Below are positions 34,700 through 47,122 of a DNA stretch of 64,000 bases, one piece after another (within the stretch, counting starts at the first letter, position 1; each line of letters starts with the position of its first letter). The translations under genes and the position numbers were made by a program. The notes beneath the pieces were generated by a model. The model searched no databases and was not told the origin of the DNA. It saw only the letters and a list, made by a program, of their open reading frames with translations. Source of the DNA: Peribolospora baueri (Eukaryota; Basidiomycota; Peribolosporomycetes; Peribolosporales; Peribolosporaceae); assembly GCA_029717555.1 (NCBI GenBank), contig JAMDHS010000002.1, forward strand, positions 124,001 through 188,000, read 5' to 3'.

Positions 34700-36435
34700 A
34701 TGGCTGTTCCGCTCAAGTATGCCGATGCCAAGGTGAGTGCGATGAAGAGGTGGCGGAGGACGGGTTGCTCTCCGTCCGAATGGATTGGATAGGATCCCAT
34801 CTTCGCCTCCTGCCTGCTCTTCGTGCGGACGGATGGACGGACGGACGGACGGGCGGGCGGGCGCTAAATTTCAGCTTGGATGGTCCGTCCTGGGTCGGTG
34901 CGAGGGGGGGAGAGCAGGGCCATTGCGCTTGAAGCGAGGCTCGATTCCTGCCACTTGCGACGTTCCCTCAAGGATCAGCTGATGACCCGAATGCGCTTAA
35001 TTTTGTTATCTTCTCGCTTTGAATAGTACGTCTTCCTGACGGACTTCGATGGTGAGCACAGACCAGCTTCTAGTCGGCTCGTCTATTCATTTTCCACCGC
35101 TTTTCGGGCGCTAACGGTGTTGCTATGCTCTCGTCACTTCACAGGCACCATCACCACCGAGGTGCGAAATGCCGTCTTCGCTCCTGATACCGATAGCCTC
35201 TGGTCTTCGTTGCAGTTGCCTGCACGACGACTTGATCGACAAAGAAGTTTGATGCTTACTCATTTGCTCTCTGCTTCGGCCCTGCCAGGACTCGAACGAC
35301 CACATGGTCGACACCCTCGGCATGGGCTACACTGAGCGTCGCAAGCTCAACGAAAAGATCATTGACGGCAGCCTCAATTTCCGCGAAGGCTTCCGCCAGA
35401 TGCTCGAGTCGGTCGATCGGCCTTTCCCGGAGTTGAAGGAGATCGTTAGGAAGAGTGAGCTAGAGGATGCGCTTGTGCCGTGGAAAGGGAACCCTCTTCG
35501 CCTCGTTCCTTCTCTCCACCCCTGGTTCTCACGTTTCTCCATCTCTTTGTGTCCATTTCCGGATTCCGTCTCTCTCCCCTTTTTCAAGACATTAAGCTCG
35601 ACCCTGGTTTCAAGGAGTTCTACGAGTGGGCCAAGTCTGTCGGCATCCCCGTTATCGTCGTCTCCAGGTGAGCTCAATTTTTGTTCGTCCGCTGTCTCTC
35701 TACCAACCTGTTCAGTCTTCTCTTTCCAGGCCAATTTTTGCTCACCTTCCGCTCGTTTTCACGCTTGCTCGCTCGATCGCTCCGCAGCGGCATGACGCCC
35801 ATCATCCGTGCCATCTTCTCCAACCTCATCGGCGAAGAGGAAGCGAATCAGATCGAGATCATCTCCAACGACGTCAAGTACCACGACGAGAAGGGCGACA
35901 AGTGGGAGATTGTATACCGCCATCCTGAGACGTGCGTACTCTCTTTCGTCTTTTAATCCACGCACACCCTCTGTGTGCCGCTGTGTTTCGCGTTGTAAGG
36001 AGCCTCTTCGACGCTTAGGCTGACATGTCATCCCACGGACGGATGGGCTTTCGGTCGCTTGGCTCTGCTCCTTTGTAGCTCCTTCGGTCACGACAAGTCC
36101 ATGTCCATCGCCCCTTACCGCCAGCTCGCTCAGCGACCCACCCTCTTCTTTGCCGGCGACGGAATGTGAGTGCAGTCAGCTGGCCAACAGAAGGGCCGTA
36201 AGGCTCTTCCTAACATCCTTATCTTTCTTTCTCTCGCAGCTCGGACATGTCCGCGGCTCGCCACGCGGACGTTTTGTTCGTCAAGAACAAGCAGGACAAC
36301 GACCTGGCGACTTATTGCCGCAATGAGAAGATCCCTTTCGTCCTCTTCGACTCCTTCTCCAACGTTAAGAACACCGTCGATAAAATCATGAAGGGCGAGA
36401 TCAAGAAGGAGGAAGTCTCCAAGATTCACGTGTGA
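34700..36435 (+). CDS. HAD-superfamily phosphatase (MtnX/phosphoserine-phosphatase-like, HAD-IB)
   Basis: Eight exons: 34700-34732, 35027-35051, 35145-35161, 35289-35454, 35589-35667, 35787-35931, 36080-36165 and 36240-36435. They give 248 residues. Exon 3 is only 17 bases. Motif I is FLTDFDGT (residues 14-21), with the nucleophile Asp17 and acid Asp19. Motif II is IPVIVVSSGM, and motif IV is FFAGDGISDMSAARHADV. The cap is helical, as in subfamily IB. Enzymes of this type dephosphorylate small molecules such as phosphoserine or diketo-methylthiopentyl phosphate. The substrate is not decidable here. Exons 1-4 carry the whole first motif across three introns, and all phases agree. Confidence 0.88.
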
Positions 36436-37090
36436 GTCGTGTGGGTCGTAGGTCGTGAGCCTGGAGCGGACCCGGGACTTGTCTCTTCGGGCTGGCCCTG
36501 CAAGAGGGGCAGGCGAGCGGAAGATACGACGTCGTAGGGAGCGAGGTGAGCGGCGGGTCGTAGATAGACAGAAAGGGTTAGGGTTAGGGGCACTTTTAGA
36601 GCCCGTGGGATGTGTCGGCGCCTTTGAATCCCTTGTTCGTTCAGCATTGCATGCAACGCAATAGTAGTAGACATATGCACAGGTCACCGCTGGCTGGATA
36701 CTTCCTGCGACCTACCGGGGCCGTTCGAGGTATCCTTGTCCACGTGTTCCACAAGCCCGTTTGCTTTTAGACGTCCACCCTGCTCCTGCTCTTTCTTCAC
36801 GGATATGACCTCTATTCTAAACGTCGACTATCGAGCGCGCGGCTCGCATGCTTTGACCATCGTCCGTTGAAGATACAGTACAGTCAGTAGACACCGACGG
36901 GAGGGAGACAAGCGAGATTTGAGGATAATGCATCGCCGTTCCCGACCTGGGAGTGCTCAGTTACCGCAGCAATTATGATCCTTCCGCTCCCTGATAATCG
37001 GCGAGGCAGAATGAGGCAAATGCGCATCGAATGCGGCCGCAACCATTCGTCGACGCTGCCAGCCTCACAGATCAGACATAGATCTCTACC
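36436..37090. other. Gap with a short TTAGGG-like run
   Basis: This is the 3' flank of the HAD gene and promoter of ATP11. Bases 36574-36590 contain two TTAGGG-type units, too few to be a telomere remnant with any certainty. No gene is seen. Confidence 0.5.
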
Positions 37091-38717
37091 ATGCTCCTCG
37101 CTCGCTCCCTTTGCGCTCCCTCTTCCTTCACATGTGGTTCAGCTGCGGGTGTCTGGCGCGCTATGAACCGGCGCCAGGGCCTGCAAACGTCTGTCTCCCG
37201 ACCGGCGTCGGTCTGCTCCGCGTGGACTGAGGTCGTGAATCCTCTGCGACGTGAGCAGCCTCGGCCAGGCGAACAGGTACAGCAAGCGGCTAGCAGCGAG
37301 ATAGAGGGAGGAGATGGGCAGTCAGGCACAGCGACCAAGTCGCTGGCGGAGCGGAGGATGGAGGTGGAACGCAAGTACGCCGAGGCGTTGAGAAGGAAAA
37401 TGGTGGAGTGAGTGTGGATGTGAACTGGCGAGGCCTGTATGACCCCGAGGGGCTATCGGAATCTTTGGTGGCTGCGACGTCTAGAAGATGGAGGACAGGA
37501 TGAACAAATCGCTTCTCTTTTCTCTTCCCATGCGTTTCATCTCCCCAGGGAGGGCGTCTCCAGCCTGGACGAGCTGCGCGAAAAGGTCAGTAAGGCGCGC
37601 GCGTCTGCCTCGGAGGGCACTACCGCTTCTCCGCTCCCTTCTGCCAGCGTCACGGAGAAGGCGGCACGGCTAGAGGAGCAGATCTTGGCCAGAGCGAGGG
37701 AGGAGATGCGCAGAAGGAAGGAGAGCGGTACGGGCGAGGGTGAAGGTGGCAAGAAGGCCACAGGACCGGTTAAGGTGAGTCTTCCAAGTGGACGTGTCCC
37801 TCGTTCGTTTCCTCTTGCTTTGCTCATTTGGCTTCCAACCCGTTATCTTTCTTCCTTTCTTCCACTCGCGCTCCCAGCCTCTGACGTCTATCATCAACCT
37901 CTCCAAGTTGATGTCGGAGGATCCAAAGACTATCAGCGAGCTCTGGACGTCCTACCACACGCTCAAGAACAAACTCTCCGCCGTCATCCCCGCCGACACC
38001 TACCGGGAGATGATGACCCTTGCCCGGCGCTATCCGAAGTTCATCTTGCCTCTCCCGCGCGAAGTGACGGTGTCTGACGAAGCCTCTTCCGACAATGGCG
38101 CTGGAGAAGGAGAGGCGGAGAAGGAGAAGAAGCAAGGCTACGAGATGCAGTACATGGAGTGGGCCTTCCTCCCTCCCTCGCCACAGCAATCCCAGGCGAC
38201 CATCTCGGCCGCCGCCGCCGCCGGTGCCACCTCCCCCTCGTCCCCCGCCACGCCTTTGGACCCCGCCCGACCGCGACCCGAGTCTCACCCATCGACGGTG
38301 CTGTTCACCCCCTTGGCCGAGTATAAGCTGCGGCAAGAGTTTGCGCAGCCATTCCTCGTCCTCACGCATTACACCGATTTGATAGACTCGAAAGGCCTTG
38401 TCCTCATGAGGGGCGAGATCACGGGCGTAGAGGAGGAAGTGGAAGTGCCGGCTGGCGAGGGGGGCGAGGAGACGACGCGAGGCGAGGGTGAGGCGGACGC
38501 TGGGGCGAAGACGAGGACGGAGGTGCGAAGCAAAGGCCGCATGGAGCAAAGGGACGCCCGGCTGCTCGTCATGGGCCTCCAGCGATTCTACCTCGCCGAC
38601 AAGCAGGCCGGCGCCGAGAAGGCGGCGGAGGAGAGGGGAAAGCTGCTCCGAGACTTCCACGAGCGGCCGCACGAGTTCGATCTGCAGAAGCTCATCAGCA
38701 CTGCGTTCGTATTGTAG
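37091..38717 (+). CDS. ATP11: F1-ATPase assembly chaperone Atp11 (ATPAF1 family)
   Basis: Three exons, 37091-37407, 37549-37774 and 37878-38717, give 460 residues. The N-terminus (MLLARSLCAPSSFTCGSAAG) is a mitochondrial targeting sequence. A charged helical region follows, with KSLAERRMEVERKYAEALR. The Atp11 domain begins near SIINLSKLMSEDPKTISELW and holds LWTSYHTLKNKLSAVIPA, then RRYPKFILPLPRE, YMEWAF, EYKLRQEFAQPFLVLTHYTD and LMRGEIT. Atp11 binds free F1 beta subunits in the matrix and prevents their aggregation before alpha-beta assembly. This copy is longer than the roughly 320 residues of yeast because of Ala/Pro-rich and Gly/Glu-rich inserts in loops. Confidence 0.9.
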
Positions 38718-39253
38718 ACGCCCAGCAGGTCCGAGCCAGCCTTGGGCGGCGCCTGCAGCGGTAGACGTAAATAGACGGATGACGAGCACACGCACAAGAG
38801 CAGGCTGAGGAAGGGAGAAGGCGCCTCTCTGGCGCATTCTGCTCTGTGCTCGTTTTATCGCTGGAGGAAGATGACTCTAGCGTCGATGTCGTCCAAGGCG
38901 AAGACTACAAATACAGTGAAGTGATGGGTAAAGGTTGGAAGAGCGCAAAATTCAAGCTTGTTCAAGGCAACAGCCTCGGACCGCCTTCGTGCGTGGAGAC
39001 GCCAGCGGAAGGACTCGACTGAATGGAAGAAGAGATTTGGGAGAAGACCCGACTGGGTACACAGGCGACTTGAGCCATCACGACTTCCTGCCGTCAAGCT
39101 ACGGTGGAAACCATAAGGCAGCCTGAGGTGCTGCTGGTGGAAATCATGAAGCGCCCGTTGATCGAGCTTTGGATCGAGCGACCATCCATATCGGAGCGAT
39201 CTGCGCCAAAAACGAGAACCGTGGACAGACAACCGTTTCCGTCTTTACGTTCA
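38718..39253. other. Tail-to-tail gap
   Basis: This holds the 3' flanks of ATP11 and BUD20. A minus-strand frame at 38855-39232 overlaps it but shows no family features. I see nothing else. Confidence 0.5.
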
Positions 39254-39773
39254 TCACTGCTCTATGCCTGTCATCTCCACGGCGCCGGAAGTAACCGAGG
39301 TCGAAGCTCCCGGACCTCGCTGTCGGGTGTCCGTACCGGACAAGCCAGCGGCCTGAAAATGGGAAGACATGGGAATGACGGGATAGTTACAATTGGAAAG
39401 AGTAAGCAGGGGTTCAGATGAGGCTCACTCGTGTGCGAACGACCGCGCTCACCTTGTCCGCTTCTTCCTGAGTGTAAGCCGGCTCCTGGAGCTTCTTGAC
39501 TCTTCGCTTATGAAGCTTGCTTCTTCGGTGCCTCTCCCTCGCCTCCTCCCCATCGAAATGCCGGTCGCATTCCACGCAGTAGAACTTTCCCAAGCCGGGC
39601 TTGTCGATGTCCGCCTCGGCGGGCTCGAGCAGCGCTTGCTTCTTCTTGGGGTCGTTCAGGTTGCCCTGGATTTGATCCATATCGAGCTTGGAGGCGCTGG
39701 AGCGCGTCCGCATCGAGCGGGCGACATCTCGGACGCCGTGATGACGACGAGAACGCTTCTGAACTCTGCCCAT
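39254..39773 (-). CDS. BUD20: C2H2 zinc-finger ribosome-biogenesis factor Bud20 (ZNF593)
   Basis: Two minus-strand exons, 39773-39453 and 39352-39254, give 139 residues. The Lys/Arg-rich N-terminus (MGRVQKRSRRHHG) is followed by DLDQIQ-type residues, here LDMDQIQGNL, and one C2H2 finger, FYCVECDRHFDGEEARERHR then SKLHKRRVKKL. PAYTQEEADK precedes the splice. The second exon gives AAGLSGTDTRQRGPG and ends TGIEQ, matching the family's AAGLG tail. Bud20 shuttles with pre-60S particles and helps their export from the nucleus. The donor GTGAGC is read through in the open frame, so the true C-terminus lies 200 bases further than that frame shows. Confidence 0.92.
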
Positions 39774-40141
39774 GTTTGGCGACACCTGGCGAGGGATGGT
39801 TGGTGCTGTAGTAGGAGAGCGGACGGACGGCTTCACGGGTCGACTAGGGGGAAGATCGAAAATGCTGCGGCAAGCCGTCTCGCCAAAGGTCCGTGCGCCA
39901 ACGACGCGCCCCGCTCTAACACCGTCTGTATGCCTTGACGGCACGTCGCTCCACTCTACACCTGTGGTCCTTTCCTGAAGACGAAGGCGCCGCCGCAAGT
40001 GAGCGAGAGTACACGTTTGCATATATTCTACTCAGTACATACGGGGGGAGATGCTTCTAAAGACAAGTGAGAACACAAGACGTCGCGTACCCGGTACAGT
40101 AGTCCCCCCCTCACCCCCTTACCCAGGAAATGCACCGTTCC
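39774..40141. other. Gap between BUD20 and PRO1 (same strand)
   Basis: BUD20 promoter and PRO1 3' flank. The BUD20 frame stays open upstream to about 40022 but without family residues, so I kept the ATG at 39773. Nothing else is visible. Confidence 0.5.
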
Positions 40142-42370
40142 TCACTCGCCTCGTTGCGCAAAGGGGTGCAATGCAATCTGGTCGGTGACATAGTCCGAGT
40201 CAACATAGCCGAGGATTTTCTCGATGTGGTAACTGGGCGGTCATAGGTGGGCGGGCCGCGGAAAGGGATGGGAGGGGTGTTGGCTGAGCTTCTGGCAGCG
40301 ATGAAACGACTTCGCGATGGAGAGACGCCCTCCCCGTCAGTCCGCGGAGGTGCCACTCACCTCTTCATACCCTTGATTCTATCGATCTCCACGCTGTTAT
40401 AGTTCGCAAGCCCGCGTGCCACTTCCAGCAACTCCCAGCCATCGTTGAGCCAGTCCCTTTCGTGAGACGTCGAGTCGTGGTGATCATCGTCGAGAGCCGA
40501 CATGGAGATTGAAGGTGAGGGACCTGATGTGGCGACGGAAGAGACCACAACTTCTGCTCGGTCAAAAGAGGGAGTAGATAATGGCGATGGGGACGTTTCA
40601 GAAGCGCCCCTGTCGCTGCCCGGACCAGATCCCGATCTCGGTCTTCGTCGCACGACAATCCTGACCGCCTGACCGCTCTCCCAGCTACCCTTCACGCCGA
40701 CGACACCTGCAGGAAGTAACCTCCCTCCGCCTCCTCTCGAGCTGGACACGAACGGGCCTTGCCGCGGCGTGTTCGTCCCGTCCGAGGTGATCTCTCCCTT
40801 TCCTGCGCCAGCGGCGGCAACGGCAGCAGCAGAAGAGCTGGTTGGCGCCCTGCCTGACGGAGAAGGTCTGTTCCGTCTGGCGATGGCGTAGTACGCGCCC
40901 TCATCAATGTAAACCGTCCCGGCCGCAGGAAGACCGTGAAGGATGGACCATTTCCTCGAGGGAAGAGGGTGCGCAGAAGGGAGGAAGAGGGTGTGGGGCG
41001 GGTCGAGCTCCAGCTCCGACGCCAACTCCGGCAGTTGCTCCGACTTTGACGACGACAATGGCCCATTCGCCGTGATAGCTTCCGCACCATTCGGCGTCGA
41101 GTCGACGGGAGCGGAGTGCATGGAAGCGGCAAGGGCGGGCGTGCCTCGCTCAACAATATCGATGATGTTCTGCGGCGTGGCGGCATTGGCGATCACTGTC
41201 GCTACTCCTGCCGCTGTGGCCAGTTCGGCTGCGATGAGTTTGGTTTGCATGCCGCCGGTTCCGAGGGAGGAGCCTGGTGTGGACACGGAGACTAGTGACA
41301 TGGGAGCGGCACAGGGGGAAGGGGAGAAACGGGAAAGCCGTGCAGAATGGAAGATTGTGAGCAGATAGGGCGAATCGCCGCGAGGACACGTGTACTTGAA
41401 ACGACGCTCACCCTGCTTTCTGAGCTTCTCCAGGTCCCTCACGATCCCGATCTTCTTCGGCAACCCCCAGCTCCCGTCGCTCCTCTGCACCTTGACGCGC
41501 GGGTTGCTAGTATAGAGCCCGTCAACATCGGTCATGAGCACCAGATAATCCGCCTCAACCATGCCGGCCGTGATGGCGGAAAGCGTGTCGTTGTCGCCAA
41601 AGCGCAGCTCGGACACGGACACGGTGTCGTTCTCGTTCACGATCGGAACAACAGACATGTCGAGGAGCTCGGAGAAGGTTCTTCGTGCGTTGAGGTAGCG
41701 TGTTCGCTAAATGGGGACCATGGTGGGCGGAGATGGAATTTCAACGAATGCGATCTTACCACAGCGTGACCAACGGCGATCTGCTCTTCTCTCTGCATCG
41801 TCCTTTAACCTCGATTCCATGCGAGGAAAAAGATGCAGTGGCTCACATCAGAAATATCGCCTCGGGTGAGTAGGACCTGAGCGATCGGCTGCTCTAGCTG
41901 GCCGAAGAGGTTATCCCAGAGCGCGATCAGGCGACCTTGTCCGATGGCCGCCAAGGCCTAAAGAAGCGTTTAAGCAGAAGCAAGAAGAGATAATCATGCT
42001 TCAGCGCAACATTTAATTGATGGAAAAGACGCCCTTCTTCCCTCGTTCCCTCGTGTTGCCGGTACCTACCTGCTTGGCACTAAGTTTGCTGGGCTTGCTC
42101 TCCATGTTCATCCTCTTCAACCCTACCCCGACGGCGCCGGAGCTGACAATGACGACCCGGTATCCCTTATTCCGAAGCCTGCATACCGTCTCTACTATTC
42201 CAGATAGGATAGATATCCGGGGTTGATGCGTTTGCTCGTCACAGATAGAAGAAGTGCCTGAGGGAAGTCAGCTCGGGCCAATGTGTTCAACCGGCGAAGA
42301 TATACGTGGGCTCACCGAGCTTGATGACTATAGTGAGCGGGTGGGCGGCCTTGCCGGCCGGTGTGTGCAT
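40142..42370 (-). CDS. PRO1: Glutamate 5-kinase with PUA domain
   Basis: Minus-strand gene, ATG at 42368-42370, stop at 40142-40144, about seven exons. The first exon is [19 protein letters not shown], the nucleotide-binding start of amino-acid kinases. Next come [90 protein letters not shown] and [20 protein letters not shown] domain follows, split by long Ser/Gly/Ala-rich inserts, and ends [20 protein letters not shown]. The enzyme phosphorylates glutamate in the first committed step of proline synthesis and is feedback-inhibited by proline in relatives. The inserts inside the PUA part are unusual. The last exon is reached through GTGAGTGG and GCCCAG sites. Confidence 0.92.
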
Positions 42371-42883
42371 TGTGGGATGGCTCCTAGGTTAGGTCTTCGT
42401 TGTTGTCGTCGTCACGATGTCCGGCATTCCGTCCCTCAGTCTGCCACTAGTTAATCGTCGCAGAAGTTGATGACGATCGACTCATCGATGGTCATTGCAC
42501 GTGACCACACGGGATTTAATCTTCTTTGCATCGATCGTACCCGCGATGTCTCTATAACTGGCAGACGTTTACATCGGCGCTGTAATCTGAACACCATATC
42601 TTTTCCCGACACTACACTTCCTTACTGGGCATTTCTAAAGCTTGGGCCACGTTTTGTCATTCTTCCGGCCTCCCTTCGCAAGAGCCAGCGAGTGTACGCA
42701 TCTCGGAGGAGAACGAGAGGCGGCGTCGCATGTCGATTCTCACTTCTGATTCGGCATAGACTCTTCTATGGGACCTGACATCTGACGCAACCTCACTATT
42801 CCTGAACGACGATGCTATCGCTAGCAGGTTTGCGTCTTTGTCACCCGACGAGGCAGCTTTTTCTCTCCAGCTGGCAGCTACGC
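42371..42883. other. PRO1 promoter / alcohol dehydrogenase 3' flank
   Basis: 513 bases. A CACGTG core occurs near 42498, about 130 bases upstream of the PRO1 start. No gene is seen. Confidence 0.5.
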
Positions 42884-44676
42884 TCACTTCCACATGTCGA
42901 GGACCACGCGTCCCGCCAGTTTGCCCGCGTTCATTTCCTGTTAAGCAGAGAGCGAACGCGACAATGAGTAGAGGGGGGACCAGACAGATGCACACATCTG
43001 CAACCCAGCCGCTCATGCTCACCTCATACACCTGCTGGAGCTTGTCAAGAGGCTCTACCTTGAAGTGGGTCATCACCTTACCAGTGCCTGACGGACAAGA
43101 TTGAACTCGTCAGCGAACTTGCCTCACAAAATCTACAATTTGGAACGTCGATACCATCATAAAGGCGGTATGAGAACGAGATAACTGCGTACTAGGGATC
43201 TGGATCGCTTCGACTGCGTCCTGGCGGTTGCCGACGTACGATCCCTTGACCCTCAATGACCTGGTGACGGTGGAAAACACGTCTGGGTGGCCAAGACAGC
43301 CGACACGAGCGCAAAGGATACAATTAAAGTGAGCTCTTATGCCGGTGAAAGTGATAAAAGGCGCACCGGCCTTGACCTGGGCACCTCGAGGCAGGCCGAT
43401 CGCGACGAGGGTGCCGTGAGGGCGAAGGTAGTCCAGAGCCTGCTCGTACGCTGTGGGGTTGGCAGCTGACACGACAGCCCCGTGCGGGCCTATTCCATCA
43501 GCAGCATGCCTGACCTCAGCAACGACGTCCTTGCTCTCCATAAAATCGACAAACGCCTCTGCGCCCAGATCGTCTTTGACGAGCTTGCGTTTATCTTCAC
43601 CCGTATCGATGCCGACCACCTTTAGAGAAGAGCAATAATGCATGTTCAGTCTTTCTTCCTAGCCTCTCCACCCATGTCCAGCTGGCAAATCCTAGCTTGG
43701 AGACTCACGCGCAATCCAATGTAGTGAGCATACTGTGAGGGGAAATGGCGATTGAGTGAGATCCTGCAGTGCCGGACTGGATGACAAGTGGCAGAAGGAA
43801 CTCGCCTGCACGCCTAAATGCCCCAGACCGCCGCCCGCTCCGAGGATGACAATCCAGTCGTGAGGCTTGAGGTTACACTCTTTGATGCCCTTGTAGATCG
43901 TCAATCCACCACAAAGATAAGGGGCACAGGCGTCGAGAGCCAATGTCTTCGGGATCGGCGTGACGTGATTGGCATAGGAGACACAGAACTAACCGAGTGT
44001 GGAATTTCATCCAAGTCAGAATCCACTTGGAGAAGTGTTCTCCCGGACACCAATGTCTAACCTAAACCCCTCTCACCTGTTGAAATGCTCCATCAACAGT
44101 GTATCCATGATTGAGAGCCTTTGGACAGACAGGTTCATAGCCCTCACGGCAAAATTCACACTGGAGGCAGGAGTTGGCTAGCCACTTGCAGCCGATCCTC
44201 TGACCTATCTCCAGATCGGTCAACGTGTCTTTCCCAATGGCAACCACAATACCTGCGCCTTCATGTCCGCCGATGAGTGGCATCTTGGGTGGCACAGGCC
44301 AATCACCCCTGCGTGAGAGGGAAGCAAAAATAAGAGTGGATGCTCGTGGCAGCTCCCCCAAGTTGACAAAGCAAATGAGAAATGCCCTCACAGCATTGCA
44401 TGGAGGTCGGTATGGCACACTGGGCACGGCAAACGGCAACGCGGCACACAAGCTCTAGGTCAAATGGCATTCAACCCAGCTCAATTGACGGACGTTGCAC
44501 TCACCGCCACAATAGATGATCTTTAGAAGTACCTCTCCAGGCTTGAGCTCGTCAGGTTGCTTCACCTTCACCTCCTTTATCTGTACCGGGCCGCCTAGCT
44601 TTTCAACGACGGCGGCCTTCTGCGTCTTTGGAATATCGAACGTGAGCTCTTGTGGATGCGGCTGAATCTTGGTCAT
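42884..44676 (-). CDS. ADH1: Zinc-dependent alcohol dehydrogenase (ADH1 type)
   Basis: Minus-strand gene of about eight exons, ATG at 44674-44676, stop at 42884-42886. The reading starts [20 protein letters not shown]. The catalytic zinc ligands are in [12 protein letters not shown] and [13 protein letters not shown]. The structural zinc cysteines are in [15 protein letters not shown]. The NAD-binding turn is [15 protein letters not shown], and [19 protein letters not shown] and [11 protein letters not shown] follow. The last exon is [17 protein letters not shown]. Such enzymes interconvert ethanol and acetaldehyde in the cytosol, with NAD, and act as tetramers in fungi. One exon (YAHYIGLR) is only about 25 bases. 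Symbol given by family resemblance; the orthologue among ADH paralogues is not proven. Confidence 0.9.
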
Positions 44677-45004
44677 CTTGGAAGTCAGCGTACGTCGTAA
44701 TCGTTCAAGAACGAGGCACACGTAACCGGCACGGCGCGGCGAGCCTTTTTAACGGCAACCTCGTCGAGAAACGGATTTGGCCTGGCCTGACTCGCGCTGA
44801 GTGAGCAAGTGTAAGCAAGTGTCCAAGCAATCGTACGAGCTAGTACGTCTTCGTCAGCACGTTCGAAGAATGTGAAAATCGCCGGTCGCGAATGGAAATG
44901 CTCTTTTAACTCCACCTCGGACAATACGTCGCATTTCATAGAGTTTTCGCGTTCTTTACAGGTTCGTACCTTCGCCCTCGTCCTCCCTCTTGTCCGCACC
45001 TTTG
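44677..45004. other. Alcohol dehydrogenase promoter region
   Basis: 328 bases upstream of the dehydrogenase start. No clear TATA box. A minus-strand frame from the upstream hydrolase continues through it but is out of its coding frame. Confidence 0.45.
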
Positions 45005-47122
45005 TCAGTGAGACTTGATAAAGTCGAGTGTGAACTTGTCTGTCTCCTTCGGGTGACTTGCTGAGAGGAAATGCTGCCCATCCTGTTGGGATCGTTGGTA
45101 GTATAGAGTTGGTATCAGTGATGGAAGCGATACAGTTGCCGCCGAAGTTGAAGAGCGACTCACTTGGATAATCTGTTCCAACCGCGCACGAACAAAAGCG
45201 CATAGTCATAAGCTGCAGCTGAAGAACGGACACTCACGATGACAGGATACTGACCTCCATCTTCACGTCCCGCGCGTTCTTGAACATTGAAACCCAGGTT
45301 TTGGTGCATGCCACCGAGTACACGGCGTCCTTAGTGCCTTGTAATCGACGGTATGCCCCAAAAGATTTTCGGAAAGACGGTCAGATGTGAAATTACGACC
45401 GAGGTCAAGGTACGAAAAGGCTCACTCACCATGCAGGACGAGGACGGGAACGGTGATCTTCTGGATTTCATGTTCAAGACCTTCCCTCTCAAACAGGCAG
45501 CGCGTGGCCATCAGGAGCCTGTGGGCATTCGTATTCATGAACAGAACAAAGAACACCGCATGAGCTTTGTTGAGCCAGTCACACGGTAAAAGACAGCGAT
45601 CTGTGGGCGCGACGTCGAGTATCCATAGATGCGCTCACCTCTTTCTCCCTTCTTCATGAGCGTAAATGAAGGTATGCTCCTTGCGCCAGTACGAACGCGT
45701 CTCGGGTTTGAGCGTCTCCCCTAAGCCGACATGGAGGACGTCGTCGGTGAGCTATTATGCCGGGAATGGAAGACGGGAAGTAGAAGATTAGTTTCATCGA
45801 GTCGACACAATCTGGCACTCCTCGCTCAACCGATCTCAAATGGACATGGACGCGCAAGTGCACATGTAGATATGTGAACGAAGAGACGAGAGACGCACCT
45901 TCTCAGGGCACACCCAATCGGGCGTCGGCTTATCGGAGATGAGGATATGAGACCATTCCTTCCACACTTTGCGGACCTGACGGTCAGTCGAACAGAGGAC
46001 GGATAGGGTCATACGCAGGGGGATGATCAGCGCCATTTGCCTCGCCGCTCTTCTGACACTGTCAACGTCTGAGCGCAGCACAAGTCTACGCCACGACTCA
46101 CGTCCCAGCAGCCGAGCTCACGCGTCTCTTCTACCTCAGGGAACATCGAAGTGCTTTCGGAGGCGTGGGCGAACGAAAGCAAAGCAGTGCAATTTACAAG
46201 GTAAGCTTACCTTGACGAGATATTGCCAGCCACACGACAACCGGGACCAATTCATTTGGCTTTCTCGTTCCCCTTCCTTCCCTTGTTCGTTTCACCGACT
46301 CACCCGAGCAAAATGATCCCATTCAGCCTATCCGGCTCGAGGATGGCCATGCGAGCGGCAATGAAGCCGCCCTGGGAGGTCCCGAGGACGTAACATTTGC
46401 GAATGGCAAGGTCATTCTGTTGCGGTCAAAGGACCAAAAATCACGAATTTGCCGATTACTGGCTGCCGATGAGTCTTTCAAACTACCGGTGGCCTTCATC
46501 GCTCGGCTCACGATGACATCTGTCGCCGGCCAATGCGATAAAGAAATGACGCCGGTGCGGTAGGGGGTAAGGGGAGCGCATGAGCAGCGGCGGTAAAGAC
46601 CGGACCAAACGACAAGACATGCTTCCTGCGCTTTGGGCCACGCCAGGGTCCCAACAATCTCACCTAGGCACATCTTTGCCGTGTCTTTCTCACGAAGGAG
46701 GAGGAAGGACAATGAGAATAAACTAGATGAAAGACGGGAGCGGCACGGGAGGGCGACACCGCGCTCGACCTCAGCTTACCCCAGAACGTGAAGACTTCGG
46801 GCCCCCTCGTGTACCCGTGCCCAAGCTGTGTCGTGTTGTGAGAGAATGAAGGACCGCCAAATGTCGATCGGCTCGTCCATGCACATCCTTGAAATCGACC
46901 ACAGACAAAAAATGAGAACAAACGACGAACCTCATCAATGGCCAACAGGTTCACCGCCGCTGTCAGCTCGGGGTCCTTCTGCTGATCGAGGTACAGCGCG
47001 CCGTGCAAGGTGAACGAGTGGAGCAAGACCAAAGTGGGTTTGGCAGGGTCGATGACGTCTGGGAACGTGCGGTAGGCGACCTTGATGTCCCCGGGAAGAA
47101 GCAGCGTTTTGACTTGGTCCAT
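45005..47122 (-). CDS. Alpha/beta-hydrolase fold protein, function unknown
   Basis: Minus-strand gene of about nine short exons, ATG at 47120-47122, stop at 45005-45007. It starts MDQVKTLLLPGDIKVAYRTF, then TLVLLHSFTLHGALYLDQQ (oxyanion region) and LLAIDELGHGYT. The nucleophile elbow is YVLGTSQGGFIAARMAILEP, with Ser in G-T-S-Q-G. A later VPVLVLHG gives the acid strand, and DGQHFLSASHPKETDKF supplies the catalytic His. The triad and order are complete, so an active esterase, lipase or related hydrolase is likely, but the substrate is unknown. No signal peptide is seen. Junctions in the middle (46700-45400) rest on frame and splice-site agreement, with some uncertainty. Confidence 0.72.

Noticed and set aside
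34935-34957. tRNA T-arm-like sequence
   Set aside because: It resembles the GTTCGATTC loop, but the stem does not pair and no acceptor or anticodon arm is present. It lies in an intron of the HAD gene.
36574-36590. Interstitial telomere repeat
   Set aside because: Only about two TTAGGG units; too short to tell from chance.
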